From contig JAACFE010000001.1 in the NCBI GenBank assembly GCA_009937525.1, forward strand, positions 61,000 to 124,999: 64,000 bases of DNA, in the 5' to 3' direction. The DNA is from Gammaproteobacteria bacterium. GTDB lineage: Bacteria > Pseudomonadota > Gammaproteobacteria > Steroidobacterales > Woeseiaceae. A program made the position numbers and the translations under genes. Within the stretch, counting starts at the first letter, position 1; each line of letters opens with the position of its first letter. Below, piece by piece: positions 1 to 12,052 of the stretch. The notes beneath the pieces were generated by a model. The model made no database searches and was not told the origin of the DNA. It saw nothing but the letters and a program-made list of their open reading frames with translations.

Positions 1-787
1 GGTCGACGATCCCTCCAATCAGGATTTGCGGTTCGATCGCAACTTCCTGCGCCATGACGTCCTGCCCGCCCTCGAACGGCGCTGGACGGGCGTGGTCGAG
101 CGGCTTGCCCGCAGCGCCGAGCTTGCCGCTGAGGCAGCCACCATGCTCGACGAACTCGCGGCAAGCGACCTGCATGCCGTCGGGGATCGGGCCGCTCGCA
201 TCGATATCGCAGGCTTGCTGGGGCTGACCGACGCCCGACAACGCAATCTGTTACGACATGCAATGAGACAGGCAGGCATTCCGGTCCCGGGCGCCTCCCG
301 ACTCGCCACCGTGCTGGACAGCGTACTCCAGGCCCGGGAGGATGCGCAGCCGCTGGTTCGGTGGCAGGGTGCGGAGGTCCGACGATACCGGGGCAAACTC
401 TACCTGCTGCCGCCGCTCGGCGGCCAGGCCTGGCCGCCTGAAGGACATCCGCTGGCCGATGCGCCGCTTGCGCTCGGTCCCGGCATGGGCTCGCTGCGGC
501 TGGCGCGCGGGGCGGACCGGGGCCTGTCAGAGGCAATCGTCGCGCGCGGACTCCACGTGCGCATGCGAAACGGGGGCGAGGAAATAAAGCCTGCAGGTCA
601 GGGACATACGAAGAAACTCAAGAAATTGCTTCAGGAAGAAGGCATTGTTCCCTGGATGCGGGAGCGGCTGCCGTTGATCTACGCGGGCGATGCGCTCGTT
701 GCCGTCGCGGACCTGTGGATCGCAGCGGAGGCGGCCAGCGGGCCCGGCACGGCGGTGTGCTGGGACGAACGCCCCGAATTGCACTGA
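1..787 (+). CDS. tilS: tRNA(Ile)-lysidine synthase TilS, C-terminal part (5' end outside window)
   Basis: TilS uses ATP to attach lysine to C34 of the AUA-reading tRNA-Ile, making lysidine. The reading frame is already open at base 2 (VDDPSNQD), so the ATP-pyrophosphatase domain lies upstream of the window. The visible ~260 residues start at the conserved DPSN..D.RFDRNFLRH block and end with the TilS C-terminal domain, recognisable from KPAGQGHTKKLKKLLQ and the final PLIYAGDALVAVADLWI stretch. The TTG at 26 is internal and not a start. It is followed by a 171-bp gap and pyrG, a common gammaproteobacterial order. Confidence 0.93.
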   Translation, partial: VDDPSNQDLRFDRNFLRHDVLPALERRWTGVVERLARSAELAAEAATMLDELAASDLHAVGDRAARIDIAGLLGLTDARQRNLLRHAMRQAGIPVPGASRLATVLDSVLQAREDAQPLVRWQGAEVRRYRGKLYLLPPLGGQAWPPEGHPLADAPLALGPGMGSLRLARGADRGLSEAIVARGLHVRMRNGGEEIKPAGQGHTKKLKKLLQEEGIVPWMRERLPLIYAGDALVAVADLWIAAEAASGPGTAVCWDERPELH

Positions 788-4743
<3,956 letters not shown>

Positions 4744-4768
4744 CGATAAAGAATACTGGGGATTTCAC

Positions 4769-5065
4769 TTGTCGAACCTGCGCTGGCTGCTGATCGTGCT
4801 CGGCACCCTCGCCGTGCTGCTGCAGGCGCAGTTGTGGCTGTCGGAAGGCGGCTACCGCAAGACAATGAAGCTCCGCGTGGCGGTTGCGGAACAGCGTGCC
4901 ATGAACGATCGGCTGCGTGAGCGCAACGCGGCGCTCGATGCGGAGGTCGTTAACCTCAAACAGGGACTCGAAGCGGCTGAAGAGCGAGCCCGCACCGATC
5001 TCGGCCTTATAGGACCCCGGGAAACCTTCTACCAGGTCGTTCCCGACGCCGCCACCGGCGACTGA
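4769..5065 (+). CDS. ftsB: cell division protein FtsB
   Basis: Small bitopic divisome protein that forms a complex with FtsL and FtsQ and helps activate septal peptidoglycan synthesis. The 98 residues show one transmembrane helix (about 4-20: NLRWLLIVLGTLAVLLQ) followed by a charged coiled-coil segment (about 30-75) and the conserved LGLIGPRETFYQVV tail. The start is TTG, behind a TGGGGA ribosome binding site. Position directly after eno is the classic ftsB location. The ispD and ispF genes that often follow it are absent here; truD begins nine bases later. Confidence 0.93.
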   Translation: MSNLRWLLIVLGTLAVLLQAQLWLSEGGYRKTMKLRVAVAEQRAMNDRLRERNAALDAEVVNLKQGLEAAEERARTDLGLIGPRETFYQVVPDAATGD

Positions 5066-5073
5066 GACTGCCC

Positions 5074-6114
5074 TTGCCGACAGTTCCTGGCGCGCTTCCG
5101 GAGTGGGCACACGCGCATGGCGAGCCGCTCTTCGCGGCGGTCATACGCGAACGGCCGTCCGACTTCCAGGTCGTCGAACATCTCGGTTTCGAATTCAGCG
5201 GTTCGGGTGAGCACGACTACCTGTGGGTGGAAAAGGTCGCCGCGAACACCGACTGGGTCGCTCGACAGATCGCCCGCCATGCCGGAGTGCGGCCGGTCGA
5301 CGTCGGTTACGCGGGCATGAAGGATCGCCACGCCGTTACGCGGCAGTGGTTCAGCGTGCCGCGCCGCGGGGCAGCCGACTGGGCCTCGTTCGCCGCTGAC
5401 GGCGTTTCCATTGTCGAGGTGTGTCACCATCATCGGAAGCTGCGCCGCGGCGCGCACGACGGCAATGCGTTTCGGATCGCGCTTCGTGCACCCCAGGTGG
5501 CCGTCATGCGGCAGGCCATCGAGCAGCGCCTGGCGCGCATCGCCGCCAGGGGCGTGCCCAATTACTTCGGTCCGCAGCGTTTCGGCCGCGGGGGGTCGAA
5601 CCTCGATCTCGCCGGGCGGTTGTTCTCCGGTGCGCGGCTGAAGCGCGACAAGCGCAGTATCGCGATCTCGGCCGCCCGTTCGTTCCTGTTCAACGAAATA
5701 CTCTCCGCGCGTGTCACGGATGGCAGCTGGGAGCGCGTCCTGCCCGGCGAAATGGTCAATCTCGACGGTACGGGCAGCGTGTTCCATGCCGAGGCAGTGG
5801 ACGAGACGATCGAACGACGTGCGGCGGAGATGGACATACACCCCACGGCGACGTTGTGGGGCCTGCGAAGTGAGAAGTCACGCAGTGATATTTCACAGGG
5901 CGTCATCGACTCCCTGGAACGTGAAGCGACTGAAGCCCACAGCGACCTCAGAAACGGCCTCGAACGACTCGGCGCCAAAGCCGGCCACCGCCCACTCCGC
6001 CTGCGCGTGTCCGACCTGTCGTGGGAGATCGAAGACGACGCCTTATGGCTCGACTTCACCCTGCCATCGGGCGGCTTCGCGACGGCGGTTCTGCGGGAGG
6101 TCGCAACGACATAG
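5074..6114 (+). CDS. truD: tRNA pseudouridine(13) synthase TruD
   Basis: Isomerises U13 of tRNA-Glu to pseudouridine. The 346 residues carry the TruD signature GYAGMKDRHA, with the catalytic Asp at residue 84. They also show the conserved NYFGPQRFGR and LSARSFLFNEILSARV-type blocks and the C-terminal LDFTLPSGGFATAVLREV. The start is taken as TTG at 5074; no better candidate lies between the ftsB stop and the conserved region. surE-pcm-nlpD-rpoS normally follow truD directly; here an oppositely oriented Smr gene and a repeat-filled gap intervene. Confidence 0.94.
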   Translation: MPTVPGALPEWAHAHGEPLFAAVIRERPSDFQVVEHLGFEFSGSGEHDYLWVEKVAANTDWVARQIARHAGVRPVDVGYAGMKDRHAVTRQWFSVPRRGAADWASFAADGVSIVEVCHHHRKLRRGAHDGNAFRIALRAPQVAVMRQAIEQRLARIAARGVPNYFGPQRFGRGGSNLDLAGRLFSGARLKRDKRSIAISAARSFLFNEILSARVTDGSWERVLPGEMVNLDGTGSVFHAEAVDETIERRAAEMDIHPTATLWGLRSEKSRSDISQGVIDSLEREATEAHSDLRNGLERLGAKAGHRPLRLRVSDLSWEIEDDALWLDFTLPSGGFATAVLREVATT

Positions 6115-6146
6115 CAGCGCGTCGCGGCGCGATTGGGCCGGCTACA

Positions 6147-6173
6147 GTCGCGCTTCGAGAAGCGCTCCTACAA
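6147..6173 (+). repeat. single REP-like palindrome half-element
   Basis: The short stem GCGCTTCGAGAAGCGC followed by TCCTACAA matches the front half of the tandem elements at 63101-63213 (CGGTTCGAGAACCG then CTCCTACAG). The stem bases differ on both arms in a compensating way: GCTTC/GAAGC here, GGTTC/GAACC there. This supports selection on the folded structure. It lies between truD and the convergent Smr gene. Confidence 0.6.
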
Positions 6174-6181
6174 GGGGCGTG

Positions 6182-6228
6182 CCGGGGCGTTTGTCGACCG
6201 AAGTAAAGCGCAGCGCAGCGAGCCATGA
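6182..6228 (-). repeat. dispersed palindrome family, copy C
   Basis: This 47-base stretch matches, in inverted orientation, bases 40085-40131 at about 45 of 47 positions. The shared core includes GACCGAAGTAAAGCGCAG. The outer arms that form a perfect 13-bp stem in the 40 kb copy are poorly paired here, so this copy may be decaying. Reading frames crossing the core give a peptide-like MARxAALYFGR string that I regard as a by-product of the repeat. Confidence 0.7.
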
Positions 6229-6279
6229 CGAGAACAAGCATCGCGAAGGCCGGACTTCTGGCCGATAAAGGGTTAATCC

Positions 6280-6807
6280 TCAAGATTGCCGCAACAGCAC
6301 GTACAACGCCCCGGTGCCGCCGTGGACCTGGCGGGTCGATACGAAAGCGAGAACGGTATTCCAGCGCCGCAGCCAGCGGTTGACCTTGTGTTTCAGCACG
6401 GGTCCGCGCGTGCCGGACCCCAGACCCTTGCCGTGCACAACACGGACGCAGAGCTTGCCCTCGCGCGCGCAGCTCTCGATGAATTCGGCGAGCCGCGGCT
6501 TTGCCTCGGCGACGGTCATGCCGTGCAGGTCGATCTCGGCCTGCACGCTGAAGCTGCCACGCGCGAGCTTGCGCATGGTCCGCCTGCCGACCGTGGGCCG
6601 GTGAAAGCGCATGCTCTCTCCGCCATGGGCTTCCGTATCGTCGATGTCCGCCTCGAGGCTCTCGCGCAGCGCCGCCTTCTCATCGGCCCTGGTGAAACGG
6701 GCTTTCGGCACCGGCTTGCGTATGACTTCCTCGGCGCGCCGTTTTGCGCGCAGGGGCTTCGCGTCGGCCAGGGCCTGGCGGAACAGTTCGGCGTCGTCGT
6801 CTGTCAC
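6280..6807 (-). CDS. Smr-domain protein
   Basis: Small MutS-related (Smr) domain protein of 175 residues. The N-terminal ~85 residues are charged and low in recognisable structure. The C-terminal ~85 residues are a canonical Smr fold with the DLHGMT motif, VVHGKGLGSGTRG and GGTGALYVLL. Smr domains bind or nick branched nucleic acids, and some bacterial members cleave mRNA on stalled ribosomes (SmrB). Which activity applies here cannot be told; the overall layout resembles E. coli SmrA/YdaL. The start is GTG. It is transcribed divergently from surE and convergently with truD. Confidence 0.85.
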   Translation of the reverse strand: MTDDDAELFRQALADAKPLRAKRRAEEVIRKPVPKARFTRADEKAALRESLEADIDDTEAHGGESMRFHRPTVGRRTMRKLARGSFSVQAEIDLHGMTVAEAKPRLAEFIESCAREGKLCVRVVHGKGLGSGTRGPVLKHKVNRWLRRWNTVLAFVSTRQVHGGTGALYVLLRQS

Positions 6808-6900
6808 GGCATCGTGTCCTGAAAGCTATGGTGCAGGGAGAACATTGAGTATAGTGAGCGCGTCGCAAGCAGCCAAACGATCGCGTCCGTCCCATCAGCA

Positions 6901-7650
6901 ATGAAAATCCTCGTAAGTAATGACGACGGCTATCTTGCGACAGGCATCAACGTTCTTACCGAGGCGCTTGCCGAGGTTGCGGACGTCGTGGTCGTGGCAC
7001 CCGATCGCAACCGTTCGGCAGCCAGCAACTCGCTCACCGTGCACACGCCACTCAGGGTCCAGAAGATCGCCGCGAACCGCTACAGCGTCGACGGTACACC
7101 TTCGGATTGCGTGCACCTGGCCCTTACCGGCTTCCTCGATTACGAGCCCGACCTGGTCGTTTCCGGCATCAACCACGGCGCGAATCTCGGTGATGACGTG
7201 ATCTACTCGGGCACCGTGGCGGCTGCAATGGAAGGGCGTTTCCTGGGACTCCCCGCGATCGCCGTCTCCCTCGCCGGCTGGGGGCGCCTGGAACACTTCG
7301 ATACGGCCGCGCGCGTCGTCACCGAAATGGTCGAGAAACTCGAACGTGCGTCGTTTGCTTCCAACGTGACGCTGAACGTCAATGTCCCCGACCGACCCTA
7401 CGAGGAACTGACGGGGATCGTCGCGGCGCGACTCGGATTTCGTCACAAATCCGAACCGGTGGTGCAGGAGAAGGACCCCCACGGTCGCACCATCTACTGG
7501 GTGGGACCGGCCGGCCGCGGTGCGGATTCGGGCGAGGGTACCGATTTCCACGCGATCGAGCGTGGCGCGGTGGCGGTAACGCCCCTCAAGGTTGATCTCA
7601 CGCGGCACGAATCCCTGCCGCAGATAACGGACTGGCTCTCGGATGGGTAA
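6901..7650 (+). CDS. surE: 5'/3'-nucleotidase SurE
   Basis: Metal-dependent survival protein that removes phosphate from nucleoside monophosphates. The 249 residues begin with the diagnostic [11 protein letters not shown], whose Asp pair binds the metal. Further family blocks are [52 protein letters not shown] and the C-terminal TPLKVDLT. No strong ribosome binding site is visible, but the ATG is fixed by the conserved N-terminus. The end overlaps pcm by eight bases, the usual surE-pcm coupling upstream of nlpD-rpoS. Confidence 0.97.
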   Translation: MKILVSNDDGYLATGINVLTEALAEVADVVVVAPDRNRSAASNSLTVHTPLRVQKIAANRYSVDGTPSDCVHLALTGFLDYEPDLVVSGINHGANLGDDVIYSGTVAAAMEGRFLGLPAIAVSLAGWGRLEHFDTAARVVTEMVEKLERASFASNVTLNVNVPDRPYEELTGIVAARLGFRHKSEPVVQEKDPHGRTIYWVGPAGRGADSGEGTDFHAIERGAVAVTPLKVDLTRHESLPQITDWLSDG

Positions 7651-8305
7651 GGTCCGGGGCAGTATCGCCGGCATCGGCATGACGTCGGCAAGGACCCGCG
7701 ACCGGCTGGTCGAGCGCTTGCGCGCCCACGGCATCCACTCGGAGGCCGTGTTGCACCAGATCCGCAACGTGCCACGGCACCTGTTCGTCGACGAGGCGCT
7801 GGCGAGCCGGGCTTACGAAGACACGGCGCTGCCGATCGGTCATGGCCAGACGATCAGCCAGCCTTACGTCGTTGCAAAGATGACCGAGGCCCTGGTGGAC
7901 GGCTTCGACTGCGAGAAGGTCCTCGAGATCGGCACCGGTTGCGGATACCAGACCGCGGTACTCGCATCGCTCGTCAAGAAGGTCTACTCCGTGGAGCGCA
8001 TTCCCGAACTGCTGAGAAAGACCAGACGGCGACTGCGCGATCTCGACATTTACAATGTGCAGTTTCGACCCGGTGATGGCTGGGAAGGCTGGCCAAAGTA
8101 TGCACCCTACGACGGGATCATCGTCGCCGCCGCCGCAACGGTCGTGCCGGAAAAGCTCCTCGAGCAACTGGCGCCCGGCGGTCGCCTGGTCATGCCGGTC
8201 GGTGCACCGGGCTACCAGGAACTGATGCTGGTCGAGCGGCATCACGACCACTTCGAGCAGAGATCGCTCGGGGGCGTGAGTTTCGTTCCGCTCGTAAAGG
8301 GCTAA
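7643..8305 (+). CDS. pcm: protein-L-isoaspartate O-methyltransferase
   Basis: SAM-dependent enzyme that methylates isoaspartyl residues in aged proteins to start their repair. Recognisable blocks are [27 protein letters not shown], the SAM-binding [16 protein letters not shown] and the GGRLVMPVG / VRFVPL-type C-terminus. The upstream ATG at 7643 gives 220 residues and overlaps surE. The ATG at 7679 ([10 protein letters not shown]) aligns with the start of Pseudomonas Pcm and is a good alternative. SurE, Pcm and RpoS are associated with stationary-phase survival. Confidence 0.96.
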   Translation: MGKVRGSIAGIGMTSARTRDRLVERLRAHGIHSEAVLHQIRNVPRHLFVDEALASRAYEDTALPIGHGQTISQPYVVAKMTEALVDGFDCEKVLEIGTGCGYQTAVLASLVKKVYSVERIPELLRKTRRRLRDLDIYNVQFRPGDGWEGWPKYAPYDGIIVAAAATVVPEKLLEQLAPGGRLVMPVGAPGYQELMLVERHHDHFEQRSLGGVSFVPLVKG

Positions 8306-8319
8306 AAATACTAATTATT

Positions 8320-8337
8320 AATATGTTACAACATATT
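8320..8337. promoter_or_regulatory. AT-rich inverted repeat before yqaA
   Basis: AATATGTT and AACATATT form perfect 8-bp arms separated by AC. They sit in a strikingly AT-rich 79-bp gap between pcm and yqaA. The arrangement looks like an operator or a promoter-proximal protein binding site. No hexamer pair is clear enough to call a promoter. Confidence 0.4.
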
Positions 8338-8384
8338 CATTATGTTGGTTATGCTGTACTGACAGCAAAGCAAAGGTAGCCAGG

Positions 8385-8969
8385 ATGGCATTATTCGGAC
8401 CACTGTACGAGCGTGTCATGCGCTGGTCGCGACATCCGCACGCCGAGTGGTATCTCGGTGCGATGAGTTTCGCCGAGTCGTCGTTCTTCCCGATTCCGGT
8501 GGATGTGATGCTCGCGCCGATGTGCATGGCGACACCCGAGCGCTCATGGCGTTACGCGCTCAATGCCTCGCTGTTGTCGGTCGCTGGCGGCATCGCCGGC
8601 TACGCAATCGGTTACCTCGCGTTTGAAGCCATCGAGCCCTGGCTGCGGGAGTCGCACTACTGGAGCGCCTATCAGACGGCGCGGGCCTGGTTCGATACCT
8701 ACGGTTTCTGGACCGTGTTCGTCGCCGGCTTCTCACCGATCCCTTACAAGGTGTTCACGATCGCCGCAGGCGTCGCCGTGCTCAATTTCCCCGTGTTCGT
8801 TCTCGCATCGATCATCGGCCGGGGTGCGCGATTCTTTCTCGTCGCGGGTGTCGTCAGGTACGCCGGCGTCCGCTTCGAGGCCACGCTGCTCCGGTATATC
8901 GAGCGCATCGGATGGGCCGTGGTCGTCCTCAGCGTTGTCGTCATCGCCTATCTGATGGCCAGGGGGTAA
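8385..8969 (+). CDS. yqaA: YqaA/DedA-family inner-membrane protein
   Basis: A 194-residue polytopic protein of the DedA/VTT superfamily, with about four hydrophobic segments. Family landmarks are the FAESSFFPIPVDVMLAPM stretch and FWTVFVAGFSPIPYKVFTIAAG, whose Pro-containing re-entrant loops are typical. DedA-family proteins are implicated in lipid flipping and membrane homeostasis, but the role of the YqaA branch is not settled. The ATG is preceded by AAGG. Its stop shares one base with the nlpD start, so the two are likely co-translated. Confidence 0.85.
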   Translation: MALFGPLYERVMRWSRHPHAEWYLGAMSFAESSFFPIPVDVMLAPMCMATPERSWRYALNASLLSVAGGIAGYAIGYLAFEAIEPWLRESHYWSAYQTARAWFDTYGFWTVFVAGFSPIPYKVFTIAAGVAVLNFPVFVLASIIGRGARFFLVAGVVRYAGVRFEATLLRYIERIGWAVVVLSVVVIAYLMARG

Positions 8970-9643
8970 TGCGGGCGCGTATCGTCACTGGCGTGCTCGC
9001 CACGCTGCTGCTCGCGGGTTGCGGTTCGGGAGCAAGCTGGCAGGCAAAGCCCGAGCAGCACATCGTCCGCAAGGGCGAGACCCTGTTTTCAATTGCATGG
9101 CGGTACGGCAAGGATCCGGGCGACCTCGCGCGCTGGAATCGGCTCGGCGACGGGTCCCTGATCCATCCGGGACAGGTCATCCACCTGTCGCCGCCGCCCG
9201 GCAGCGGCGGACGCAGCGCGTCGTCGCGAAATAGTGGTCGGCAGCCTCTGCCGTCGATTCCCGCGCAGCCGCCGCCTGCCTGGGCCTGGCCGACCCGAGG
9301 CCCGATCGGGGTGGAATTCGGCGGGAAACCAGGCAGCGGGACCGGCGTCCTGATCGATGGCCGGGCCGGACAAGCCATTGTTGCCGCGGCTTCCGGCACG
9401 GTGGTTTACGCGGGCGGTGGACTGATCGGTTACGGTCAGCTTATTATTCTGAAACATAACGACACCTACCTTAGTGCCTACGGGCACAACGCGAAGCTGC
9501 TGGTCAAGGAAGGGCAGTCTGTCCGCAAGGGCCAGCAGATCGCGACGATGGGGGAGGGGCCGCAACGGAAGCCGCGATTGCATTTCGAGATCAGGCGCAA
9601 TGGCGAGCCGGTTAACCCGCGACAATATTTGCCCGCGAGATAA
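8969..9643 (+). CDS. nlpD: LysM/M23 lipoprotein NlpD
   Basis: Outer-membrane lipoprotein expected to activate a cell-wall amidase (AmiC in E. coli) during division. The chosen ATG gives 224 residues with a lipoprotein signal ending LLLAGC (lipobox). A LysM domain spans about 33-75 (HIVRKGETLFSIAWRYG), followed by a Pro/Ser-rich linker and a C-terminal M23 fold from about 120. The fold keeps SAYGHN and LHFEIR, but the upstream HxxxD metal motif is missing (GGKPGSGTGVLID). That matches the catalytically dead activator type. rpoS follows 54 bases later; in relatives an rpoS promoter lies inside nlpD. Confidence 0.93.
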   Translation: MRARIVTGVLATLLLAGCGSGASWQAKPEQHIVRKGETLFSIAWRYGKDPGDLARWNRLGDGSLIHPGQVIHLSPPPGSGGRSASSRNSGRQPLPSIPAQPPPAWAWPTRGPIGVEFGGKPGSGTGVLIDGRAGQAIVAAASGTVVYAGGGLIGYGQLIILKHNDTYLSAYGHNAKLLVKEGQSVRKGQQIATMGEGPQRKPRLHFEIRRNGEPVNPRQYLPAR

Positions 9644-9697
9644 TTCGACTTACACCTGATTCTCCGCATCGCGCTTCGAGCGAGGGGGTATCGGAAA

Positions 9698-10648
9698 GTG
9701 CGAAAGGCGCAAGCGCAGGACGGCAACTCGAAACAGCCACCCGAAAGCGAATCCGTGTCCCGGGACCCGGCACCCCCGGCCGATCGCAGCGCCGCGAAAT
9801 CAGATACCGTTGCCGTCCGTTCGCACGATCCCACGCGCCTCTACCTGTCGGAGATCGGGGTTTCGCCGCTGCTGACGGCCGACGAGGAGAAGAAGTTCGC
9901 GCGCCTGGCAAAGACCGGCGACCAGGCAGCCCGGCACCGGATGATCGAAAGCAACCTGCGCCTCGTGGTCAAGATCGCCCGCCGTTACATCAATCGCGGC
10001 CTGCCGTTGCTGGACCTGATCGAGGAAGGAAATCTTGGTCTGATACACGCCGTGGAGAAATTCGATCCGGAGCGCGGATTCCGCTTCTCGACATACGCGA
10101 CCTGGTGGATTCGCCAGACCATCGAAAGAGCGATCATGAACCAGTCGGGATCGGTACGACTGCCGATACACGTCATAAAGGACATCAATACCTGCCTGCG
10201 CGCGGCTCGCAGCATTCGTCAGCAGCAGGACAGGGAACCGACTGCCTCGGATATCGCCAAGCACCTGCGGCGCGATGTGGCCGACATCGAGCGCCTGATG
10301 GGGCTGCACGAGCGCGTCACGCTGCGATCGGGCAATGTCGACGAGACGGGCTCCGGCCCCGTGGATCGCTTGCGAGCCAAACGGGAGCTGGAACCTCCCC
10401 GCTGCGCGCAGAAAGAAGACCTGAACGACATCGTTGACCGCTGGGTCTGCGAGCTGAATGAAAAGCAGCGCGAGGTCGTGGAGCGTCGCTTCGGCCTGCA
10501 TGGCTACCGCCGTGAGACGCTCGAGCGCATCGGCGAGGAGATCGGCGTCACCCGCGAACGGGTCCGGCAAATTCAGCTGGAGGCGCTCAAGAACCTGCGT
10601 GCGATGATGGAGAGCAACGGCATCTCAGGCGACGCCATTCTCGACTGA
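9698..10648 (+). CDS. rpoS: RNA polymerase sigma factor RpoS
   Basis: Stationary-phase and general stress sigma factor. The 316 residues show region 1.2 ([17 protein letters not shown]), region 2 with [37 protein letters not shown], the promoter-melting [21 protein letters not shown] block, region 3, and a region 4 helix-turn-helix ([25 protein letters not shown]). The start is GTG at 9698. Its place after nlpD is diagnostic for rpoS rather than rpoD or rpoH. The gene ends tail to tail with the Mth938-like gene, one base apart. Confidence 0.97.
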   Translation: MRKAQAQDGNSKQPPESESVSRDPAPPADRSAAKSDTVAVRSHDPTRLYLSEIGVSPLLTADEEKKFARLAKTGDQAARHRMIESNLRLVVKIARRYINRGLPLLDLIEEGNLGLIHAVEKFDPERGFRFSTYATWWIRQTIERAIMNQSGSVRLPIHVIKDINTCLRAARSIRQQQDREPTASDIAKHLRRDVADIERLMGLHERVTLRSGNVDETGSGPVDRLRAKRELEPPRCAQKEDLNDIVDRWVCELNEKQREVVERRFGLHGYRRETLERIGEEIGVTRERVRQIQLEALKNLRAMMESNGISGDAILD

Positions 10649-10649
10649 A

Positions 10650-11015
10650 TCACAGGTAAAGCACAGCGGCCAGGCGGCGGCCTTCCCCCGCCAGCACGTT
10701 GAAGGTGCGTGCGGCAGCCGCCGTATCCATGACCTCCAGGCCGATGCGGCGCCGCGCAAACGCGAACGTGAGTTCGCGCGGCGGAAATACGGTACGGTCG
10801 CCGGTACCGAGGATGACGAGTTCCGGCTCGTCCTCGAGCAGGCTCTCCAAATGTGACACGCCGAGCTCTTCGAGCGGCGGCGGCGAGAAATTCTCGATCA
10901 GGCCGTCGGGCGTCAGCGCGATCGTCCGCGTGTATCTGTCTTTGCCGATGACGATTGCCTCGCCGGATACCTGGCGGATCGTCGTTGCCGATGATGTTTC
11001 CCGTGTGAACTTCAA
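10650..11015 (-). CDS. Mth938-like domain protein (DUF498 family)
   Basis: A 121-residue single-domain protein of the Mth938/NDUFAF3-like fold. Characteristic strings are IVIGKDRYTRTIALTPDG, PELVILGTGDRTVFPP and RRRIGLEVMDTAAAARTFNVLAGEGRRLAAVLYL. The eukaryotic relative NDUFAF3 is a complex I assembly factor; the bacterial function is not established. The start is TTG at 11015, divergent from the RpfE-type gene 68 bases away. Confidence 0.85.
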   Translation of the reverse strand: MKFTRETSSATTIRQVSGEAIVIGKDRYTRTIALTPDGLIENFSPPPLEELGVSHLESLLEDEPELVILGTGDRTVFPPRELTFAFARRRIGLEVMDTAAAARTFNVLAGEGRRLAAVLYL

Positions 11016-11083
11016 AACCCGATTCCGTTACCATCTCCCGTTCCCGCGCAATCATAGCGAACAACAGGATCGGACCCAAAATC

Positions 11084-12052
11084 GTGCATCCATCGCCTGA
11101 CAGCCCGACTGCCGTCGTGCTCTTGCCGCCGGTTCGCGGCCGGCTCGGTGACCGCACACTGTCGCGCTGGCTGTCGCAGGGGCGATTGCAGGAAGTGCCT
11201 GCACCGGTCGACCCGTTCACGCAGATCCTCGGCGAACTGGGACAGGAACGACCGCCCGAAGGGCTGGCCGCGCTGCGCATGTGGGGCCAGACCGGCGACC
11301 GCCCGGGCTCGTGGATCGCCGGCGCGGACCCGGTTTACATGGAACCGCGGCTGGACCGCCTGTTCCTGCACGTACTCGGACCGGGCGATGCAAGCCGGTC
11401 GGAGCTGCGGCGCGTCTTCGACGGTCTGCAGGATACCCTCGGAGCGGACGACAAAATCGGTTTTGCGCGGCTCGGCGGCTATGGTTACATCCGTGCCGCC
11501 CAACCGATGCTGACCCCCGAGGTACCGGCAACCGTTCTGGACGGACAGAGCCCCGGAGATTCGTTGCGGCCGATGGGCGTGGCTGCAGACACCCTCAAGC
11601 TGATATCGGAGATCGAGATGACGCTTCACGAGATGCCGGTGAACGAGGAGCGTCGGTCACGCGGGCAGGCGCCGGTCAATTCGCTGTGGATCTGGGGCGG
11701 CGGCTTCGCACCGGCGCAGCGTACGGTTCCTGTGCCACCGCTATACGCCGAAGACCCGTTGTTGTGCGGTTACTGGTTGAGCGTCGGCGGAACCGTCGCG
11801 GCCTGGCCCGGCACCATCAGCGAATGTCTGGACGCGGCTCCGGGGGGCTTCATTGCCGAGGTACCGGCCGATCCCCGCGACGGCGGCGAGTTGTCCGGCG
11901 ACCTGCTCGCACTGCGCGACGCGTTGCGATCGGGGAGGCTGGGCCGTGCGATTCTCATATCGGCCGACGGTATACGCGCGATGCTGAAGCGATCTGATCG
12001 ATTGCGCGTCTGGCGGAGGACTTCCGGTCTGCTCGGGGAGATGTCGGCATGA
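11084..12052 (+). CDS. RpfE-type protein, function unknown
   Basis: A 322-residue soluble protein with the features of the RpfE-like family described from the Xanthomonas rpf (regulation of pathogenicity factors) region, where it also neighbours recJ. Conserved-looking blocks are LRMWGQTGDRPGSWIAGADPVYMEPRLD, LHEMPVNEERRSRGQAPVNSLWIWGGG and a C-terminal RAILISADGI. Some databases link such proteins loosely to phosphoglycerate mutases; I see no catalytic motif that proves it. The start is GTG. The end overlaps recJ by four bases (ATGA), suggesting a link to DNA repair. Confidence 0.65.
   Translation: MHPSPDSPTAVVLLPPVRGRLGDRTLSRWLSQGRLQEVPAPVDPFTQILGELGQERPPEGLAALRMWGQTGDRPGSWIAGADPVYMEPRLDRLFLHVLGPGDASRSELRRVFDGLQDTLGADDKIGFARLGGYGYIRAAQPMLTPEVPATVLDGQSPGDSLRPMGVAADTLKLISEIEMTLHEMPVNEERRSRGQAPVNSLWIWGGGFAPAQRTVPVPPLYAEDPLLCGYWLSVGGTVAAWPGTISECLDAAPGGFIAEVPADPRDGGELSGDLLALRDALRSGRLGRAILISADGIRAMLKRSDRLRVWRRTSGLLGEMSA

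Noticed and set aside
10573..11280. 235-codon minus-strand ORF overlapping the Mth938-like gene
   Set aside because: It is a shadow frame across two real genes; the 10650-11015 frame carries the conserved Mth938 strings.
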